From Astropecten irregularis (Eukaryota > Echinodermata > Asteroidea > Paxillosida > Astropectinidae): a DNA stretch of 64,000 nucleotides. The stretch is from assembly GCA_963971285.1 (NCBI GenBank), contig OZ020262.1:7880745-7944744 (forward strand). Reading direction: 5' to 3'. Below the pieces are notes generated by a model. It had not been told where the DNA came from. It ran no database searches and worked only from the letters and a program-made list of their open reading frames with translations. Within the stretch, counting starts at the first letter, position 1; each line of letters starts with the position of its first letter. Shown here piece by piece: positions 23,601 through 32,600 of the stretch. The translations under genes and the position numbers were made by a program.

Positions 23601-26600
23601 TGAAATAAAATTCCTTCAACACCCTTAAATATAACTTCTTTTCACTAAGAAAGGACAATATTTTTTTAATATAAAAGAAATTTCTTACACTATTTAATTA
23701 ACCAAAGTTGAAAATGTTTCCAAGTTTTGAAAAATAAAAAAAATCCGAAGACTCAGGTGAAGGTAGTGATTTTTATTGATGTCCGTCCCTCACACCCTAA
23801 AATCTTCTTAAAAAAAACACCGAAATAGACAAATTGAAAATGACATGCGGCCAACTGGCACTGGTGTCATGGCTAAACATTCACATGTTTTTTACTGACA
23901 ATTAGTATTCAAGAAATCTTTGGCAAAGCAATTAATGCACTGATGTCCCTCGCGTTAGGGACGGATTTGGATCACGCTCTGAACTACTGAACTAATTAAC
24001 ATATACTAATGAGAAATTTATTAAAAAAAACACAGAATGTAGTGTTTTTTTCCCCCAAATCCAGAAAGAATTCAAATACTATCATGGTGATACTACATTT
24101 CTCAGAAAAATACAAACAACAAAGACATATCTCGTTTATTATGTCAGTTTTTATACCACATTAGAGTGGAATGCCACTATAACGAACAATGCTATACCAA
24201 ACATTTGTCTATACCGAACATCATCCTTAAATCCCTAATTTTGAGTACAATGTATGGGCCTATTGAACAGAGCACACATACATGTATGAAAAAAAGTATG
24301 ATATATATTAAATTTTACTCAAACGATGAAATCATGAATATTGTCATCAGAAATTATAAAGCCCAACTGGATTGATTTTGTGGACCAAAGAATAATCTAG
24401 AATTACCTTGGCTAATTAGTTATAATTAGTTATTTTTGTTCACACTCTCAGGCTGATGACAAAATTAGAACTGGCCTTTCCATCTCATAGTAACTCATAG
24501 CAATGTTCTTCAGTGTTATCAGTGTCTAGTCTGATGCCAAGATTAGAACTCACCTTTCCATCTCATAGTAACTCATAGCAATGTTCTTCAGTATTGTCAG
24601 TGTTTCGTCTGATGTCAAGATTAGAACTGACCTTTCCATCTCATAGTAACTCATAGCAATGTTCTTCAGTGTTATCAGTGTCTAGTCTGATGCCAAGATT
24701 AGAACTGACCTTTCCATCTCATAGTAACTCATAGCAATGTTCTTCAGTGTTATCAGTGTCTAGTCTGATGCCAAGATTAGAACTGACCTTTCCATCTCAT
24801 AGTAACTCATAGCAATGTTCTTCAGTGTTGTCAGTGTCTAGTCTGATGTCAAGATTTGAACTGACCTTTCCATTTCATAGTAACTCATAGCAATGTTCTT
24901 CAGTGTTATCAGTGTCTAGTCTGATGTCAAGATTGGAACTGACCTTTCCATCTCATAGTAACTCATAGCAATGTTCTTCAGTGTTGTCAGTGTCTAGTCT
25001 GATGTCAAGATTAGAACTGACCTTTCCATCTCATAGTAACTCATAGCAATGTTCTTCAGTGTTTTCTAGAACTGACCTTTCCATCTCATAGTAACTCATA
25101 GCAATGTTCTTCAGTGTTGTCAGTGTCTAGTCTGATGTCAAGATTAAAACTGACCTTTCCATCTCATAGTAACTCATAGCAATGTTCTTCAGTGTTGTCA
25201 GTGTCTAGTCTGATGTCAAGATTAGAACTGACCTTTCCATCTCATAGTAACTCATAGCAATGTTCTTCAGTGTTGTTAGTGTCTTGTCTGATGTCAAGAT
25301 TAGAACTGACCTTTCCATCTCATAGTAACTCATAGCAATGTTCTTCAGTGTTGTCAGTGTCTTGTCTGTGCCTTCCATTCCTAGCTTCCTTTCCTCTCCC
25401 AAAGCTTGTTGGTAATACGCTATAGCCTCTTCATACTTGTCCATATCATGCAGGCAAGTACCTGTAAACACACATTGAAATAAAAAATGATATAAATTAC
25501 TACATGTGCAAGACTGATTATTAAAGAAAACACAGCAAATTCGATTGAGTGTTTATCCCTGATGAGTTTTCACTTCCACTTTCAATAGAAGAGGGCCTAA
25601 ATTGGTGATTTCTGAGTTACCCCAGTTATATTACCAGTTATTTCACCACCTCATTATATGTCTATTTAAAGGTACTATCATACTTTGGTAAGAGACCAAA
25701 ACAGAATTCTCACAGATTTATGTATAACTTACAGGGTATGAAGATGGTGCTGGTAGAAACATGCTGTTAAAATTTTTCCGCCTGAAATAGTGTATTTATC
25801 CAGAAATTAGTAAAACAACGACCAAAAATCTTTTTGATCTTTTAAAAGATAAAAGAGAAAACACTTTAAAAAATACTGTGGCCGTTTTTCGCTGTTTTCT
25901 CAAAAAGTGGGCAACGTATGGGACTGAAATTTTCACAGATTACTTTTACTGTAACTTCCTTGATATTTTTGACCATGAATCTGTATTTCTTTGACAAAAA
26001 CCAAAGTATGATACTACCTTTAACACTAATTGAAATGTGTTTCTTAATTGATGTGTTTGATATCACCTTCCCTCACCTAGGTTCATAAGGAACGTTGGTG
26101 ACTCCAAGTGCAGCCTGTCTGGTCCTGTCGTCTTCTTGCAGATGTTCAGTGCCATCTGGAAGCATTCCATAGCTTTCTCTTTCTCGCTCTTGATGTATGC
26201 CAGGGAGAGGCTTGGATCAATCACAGCTTTGTCCTGAAGAGCAGCTCCCAGGGAGTTGTAGCACCTTGCTGTCAAGAGATGGTCTTGCAGGTAGGTCTTG
26301 TAGATGTCCAGGGCCTTCTGGATCTGTGGGATAGCCTCCTTCCAGTTTCTGTCCTTTAGATAAATGTCACCACAGAAGTGGTAACAGGTAGCCAGGCTTA
26401 GCTGGATGCTGACACTTGTCTCGTGCCCGTCCAGTTTCTTCAATTCGTCTTCAGCTTCTCGGATCATGGGAAGGAGAACATCAGGTTTGTGCCCAAGTTG
26501 GTTCAGCTGATACACCTACAGGAGAGTATTAAAGGTAGTATCATACTTTGGTAAGAAACAAAAACAGAAATGTTCACAAATTTACCTATAGATAACTTAC

Positions 26601-29600
26601 AGGGTATGAAGATGGTGGTGGTAGAAACATACCTGGTGGTGGACAAAAATATCAAGACCGATACAGTAACAGTCACCTGTGAAAATTTTAGTCCCATACG
26701 GTGCCCACTTTTTGAGAAACATCTTTTAAAAGATCAAAAAGATTTTTGGTCGTCGTTTGACTAATTTCTGGATAAATACACCATTTCGAGCGGAACATTT
26801 TTTAAGGGTATGTTTCTACCACCACCATATTCATACCCTGCAAGTTATACATAAATCTGTGAACATTTCTGTTTTGGCTTCTTACCAAAGTATGATAAGT
26901 ACCTTTAAGGACTGCATCAGTTACATGTATATATGCGCTTTAAGGACATGTATGCCCGGCTGTACAGATTTATTCTGGGAACATTCTTTCTCCTTTCAGG
27001 CTTAGTGTTCTATCCGTCTGACATAATCACTCAGACTGCATCTTACCTCATAGCATTTGCTCTCAGCATACACCTGTATGTGGCCATACTCCTTGGCTGA
27101 ATTGGCGCGCCCTCGGTAAAACTCCAAACGCTGCTTTGTAAAGAGAAGCATCTCAACCACGAGGAACAACCAGAACATGGCATCGGGATCCTGGTATTCT
27201 TTAGATGACTTCATCATCTCCAGAGCCTGAGGGAGGAGATATCAGACTTGTCAACTAAAGGACTTTTCACACGACACTAATAAAACTCTCAACCATTGAG
27301 AAATTCTCTCACGGTTGCGAAGTCTTACAAAAGTGTAATCGTGTGAAAGGACACCAATGCTTGAGAGTGACCCACGTCCCTGGTGAATCCTTGAGAGATT
27401 TTGACCGAGGTCCAGACCTACGACAACATTTTTCATGGGACCCTTGCGAAGTACTTTGCACTGCACATGCTTGTGTTTTCTATGTGTTCCATGGCCTTTG
27501 CAGACCGCACGCACTTCCACATGCTTAATGCGCAACCTCAGCGCTGTGATGGTACTAGCAGCATTTTACATTCATAAAATGCATAGCTTATCGATTACCC
27601 ACGTTCGGTCTCAAGGGAGGCTTGCAAAATGTTACACTGTGCCGTGTGAAAGGATGCAAAACGGCCAGCGTAAACCACTTTGTAAGATTTCGCAACCATG
27701 AGAAAATGTCTCAATGGTTGAGAGTTTTTTAAGCATCGTGTGAAAAGGCCTTAATTTGCATTTGTACTAGTACAAAATGATAAAAATTGAATCAAGCACC
27801 GTACTGCATTAAGGTTATATTTACGGTAAGATTACTCAAACACTAACATGATGACTTCAAAAGTGCAGCAGTAAGACTGGTGCACAGCATAAGGGTCATC
27901 CTCAAATTTGAACACTTTACTGTGATCACCTTGCACAACTTTAAGCATGTTAAGTGGGAAACACATACACATAACTGGAGGTCATGAAGCTTAGCAGTGT
28001 CCACACTTAGGCTGTGTCCGAAACGGTTGTGTAGAGCTATGGTCTAGGTCTACAGCTACAGCTACATGTACATGTACGTCTATGGAACCGCTCTAGCCAT
28101 TGGAATTCAGACGCAGCTTCGGCTAAGTATTGCGCCCTGAAGTGATATTTTAAGTTTATTTTTCTGACGTCATCGAATGATCATCTGCTCGATCGTTACG
28201 AGTCCGCGTTGAGCAAATGTTTGTTTACAATGGACGATCGACTTCATCAGGATGGATAATGATATATGATAAACTCTTTCCAAGAACAGTAAGTCTGATT
28301 GTAAAACCAGAAACGAACAAAAACCTCACATCTGTGTGTTTCCGATGACCCCGAACAACTCAGCATGATCGGTCGCCATTTTGTTTGCGCGGATCAAGAC
28401 AACACCTCTTACGGCTAGATTTTGATGACGTCATAGCCGTAGCTCTGGCTGTAGACAACATTTCGGAGAGCGCTTTAAAATGGCCGCCGTAGAAAATAGC
28501 CATAGACCTAGCTCTAGACAACCGTTTCAGACACGGCCTTAGCCTGACCAAACTTGGACATGTAAATATACAAATATAAAGGAGTGCCACTGATCCCCCC
28601 CCCCCAAAAAAAAAAAGAAAACAAAAGAAAACAAGTGGAAATCAACTAAATAGGGGGGTCAGAAAACCTGAGAAGAGCACTTTATATTTTAATCTTAAAA
28701 AAAGAAGATTTTTTTTTTTTTTTTTGGGGGGGGGGGTTCTTCTTCTTTGTCTTTTTATTATCCTACTAGTGATGTGATACATGTACATGTACATGTATCT
28801 CTTCTATTAAAAATGTTTGGTTTATGTCCACCTTAGTTTCCAAAATCTAATTACATATTGAATATAAAATTCCTTAACTTTTCCTTCTACTGTATGTATG
28901 TTTCTGAAGTGGGAAACTAGAAACATGTTCAATTTGAAATCCTTGCAGATGAGGAAAACTGGTTTATTATGGGTAGTATACATGTAAGTACCTTTAAGTA
29001 ATTAGCAGAGTCATCCTGCAGTCTGGAAAGGGCAACTACGGCCTTCACTTGCAGCATTTTGGCTATTTTCTTCATCCTCTTGCCAAAGTGGTCTACAAAG
29101 AGCGACTCTCCCTCCTTGAAGGCTTGTCGCATGTCACTCTCAGACTCCAAAGCCAACTTCTCTACGAATGCTCTGAGAAGGAGGTGCATGGTGTAACGGG
29201 TGCCACCTTCTTTCTTGGACTTGATCCTTGATGAGATCCCTTCATCATCATCTTCTCGCTTACTCTCCAAGAGACTCCGATATTTCAGGGCTTGCAGGTC
29301 AAGCTGGAGATCCATCAGATTCTTCCGGGGGTAGCCAAGGACCACTCGAGCTGTCTCAAGGGTGAATGAGCCTGGGATGACTGCCAACTTAACTAAATTC
29401 TTCCGATGGGGCTCGTGTAGAGATTCAATAGAGTTCTTAAGGCAAGGGCCAATCTGATCACTCAGTGCCAGTCCAAGATGGCTCAGGGCCTTGGTGATAT
29501 GGAGAGCCTGATCACCTGATCCTGCAGAGAGAAAGCTGATGAGGTTCTTTGGACTGATGCTTTGGTCTTGAAGGCGGCTAGCGACCACTTTGAGAGCAAG

Positions 29601-32600
29601 AGGATTCTTACCACACAAACGAACCAACTCCTCAGCTTGGTGGTCATCTGTCATGTATGAAATGAATCAAAAACATACACTGTAAGCAGGTTGGGTCTTG
29701 CATGAGTGGAGTCCATGTTGCATCAGCAAACATGCACAATTACACTTTCTTCAAATAAGAATTACATCAATACACATTATGCACCTACATGTGTACAAAC
29801 GTGTACATGTGTACATGTATGTCCTACAGTGTGGTTTCGTACCCAGTGCGAGATGCATTGATCGCCATGACGTATCACACCTGGGCCACGCATAACATTA
29901 TTCACAACGTGGAATTAACTATGCATATCATGCGCAAGACGGCAAAGAAAGGTGGCGCAGGAGGAACATCGAACATCAGACATGTCAGAAATATCTTCCC
30001 ATATATTTGTGATGTTTGATACATCGTACATATTCACAAATATCTGCGCAGTTTTGTTATGTGATGTTTGCACATGCATTACAAAAAGCCTTGAATTTAA
30101 CGGAGGCCAGGGAGGCCATGGTATTGACATACGGTGCCCACTTTTTGAGAAAACAGTGAAAAACAGCCTCAGTATTTCCTAAGTCTTTTCTCTTTTATTT
30201 TTGATCTTTTAAAAGATCAAAAAGATTTTCGGTCGTTGTTTTACCAATTTCTGGATAAATACACCATTTCAGGCAGAACAATTTTAACAGTACGTTTCTA
30301 CCACCACCATCTTCAATACCTGTAAGTTACATATATGTATCTGTGAACATTTCTGTTTTGGTTTCTTACCAAAGTATGATACTACCTTTAATGTTGATGT
30401 TCTGTGCCTCCATAGCACCACGCCATGTAACATTTCAAACCTGAGCTTTCCATTCCAAAAGTAAAATTCTATTTCAGAAGCACAATTCCGTTTTTTGGGT
30501 CCATTGTTTGCAATTAGTAGAAGATCATTGGCCTTTTAAAGGTAGTATCATACTTTGGTAAGAAACCGAAACAGAAACTTCACAGATTTACTTTTAACTT
30601 ACAGGGTATGAAGATGGCGGTGGTAGAAACATACCATTCAAATTTTTCTGTATAAAATTGTATTTATCCATAAATTAGTAAAACAACGACCGAAAATCTT
30701 TTTGATCTTTTAAAAGACCTAAACTACTGTGACCGTTTTTCACAATTTTCTCAAAAAGTGGGCATATATACATGGGACTGAAAATCTCACAGATGACTGT
30801 TACTGTATCTTCCTCAAGTGATATTTTTGTCCATGAAACTGTATTTCTTGGACAAAAAAAAAAAGTATGATATTACCTTTAACATGTAAAAATGGTAAAT
30901 GGGAGACTTTTGGAGAGTCGGTCTTGAGTCAACAGCGCACGTGCAAACCATGCTTTCGCAATTGTGAGTATGCGCGTGTTGTATTGCGCGTGAGTGCGCT
31001 GTTGACTCAAGACCGACGCTCCAAAAGTCTCCCATTAGGCCTTAAAAAAAAATGTTGTGTTGCCCTCAGCGATTGACCGTAAAATGCCAAAACTTTGGGT
31101 CGGGATTTTTTTTTTTCTCCGAGTCCTAAAGTATAAAAACTCACCATTTTTGACATAAAATGTAAGATTTAGCAGTAAAAAAAGCTTGTCTCCTCAGAAC
31201 GACCCAAGACCGTTGATTTATAAGCCCTGGTGACCATACATCCTGTATTTATTCTTAAATGTTTGAAAGTTGGCCAACAAAAAAAGCAAAAAAAAACAAC
31301 AACAAAAACGACCGACCGACCCAAAATTTTCACTTTTCCATTTGAGGGCAACACAACAATTTTTTTTTTTTAGACCTTACCATCTTACCAAGGTGTGCCT
31401 TTCCAGCATGGTACTGGACCATCTCCTTTGCACTTTCCATAGCTAGTTCATTGTCTCCCTCCAGAGTCCAGCTATCCATGGAAGACTTCTTGACACGTTC
31501 AAGTAACCTCCCAACACTAAAACGAGATGTGATGACCAGTTTAAGGTGTTTGTTGGGTAGATTGATGATATTGGCCACCATCTCCATGAACGGCTCATAA
31601 GTGGCATTAGGATGAGAAACAGACCCAGGATCCAGAGGGTGATCTACACTGTCCAACATTAACACAGCACCACCTGCAGTAAAAAAAAAAAACCAGTATA
31701 AGTATGTATTTTACACAGTAGTGCTGGGCAAAATCATGTCCAGTTACTGATTGCAAAAGAAAAAATCAGGTTAATATTTAAAACCTATATGTAATAGTAT
31801 ACATACGTCTTCTTCAATGTGATCATCACTTCCAGAATGCTTTTTACTATATTATTCCTTAGATCAGGGGTGGACAACCTTTGTGAATCAATGGGCCAGA
31901 AACGAGGAATGGAAAATTTGGCGGGCCGCACTATGGTCAACAATGCACTTTCAATTTCAAACATTCAGTAACAAACTTCATGCATGCACGTACAATACAT
32001 GCATGCACAGATGCACACCCACGTCACACATGTTTGCAATGTTTGTCTGAGATCCAGCTATACACCATGTAGCTCATTCTTTGTGTTTATACTGTACCGC
32101 GCTGTGTGAAGCACATGCCAATTTTTTTCTTACTGGATGCGTCTCGCGGGAAGCACAAAAATCAATGGCGGGCCGCAGGTTGCCCACCCCTGCCTTAGAT
32201 CAAGTACACATTGTTTCTTTCACATCATGTACATGTACATACATGTGAAAGGCATGTTTCTTCTTGGCAAAGTGGACAAAATAACTGACTGATATTCTAC
32301 AGTAAACACTTTTTGGGTTGTTAAGGGGAGCATAGGATTTGCAAGGCCTCCTAAAAAAATTATTGAGTTTGAGACAGAAAAGGGACTTAACAGTTCGTAA
32401 AAAGTGCAAACAGTTACCATGGGAAATCTTGGTTCATCAGATGCTGGGTTTTTCAAGGAAATCAAGATTAAGTGTCTTTTCCAACACGTCCAAAGATCGT
32501 TCGGACGAACGATTTTTGGAACAAACATGAAGGACACCCTCACTTGAGTTGTTTTACATGTAATTATCCCCTTTCACTCAGGGTATGAAGATGGTGCTGG

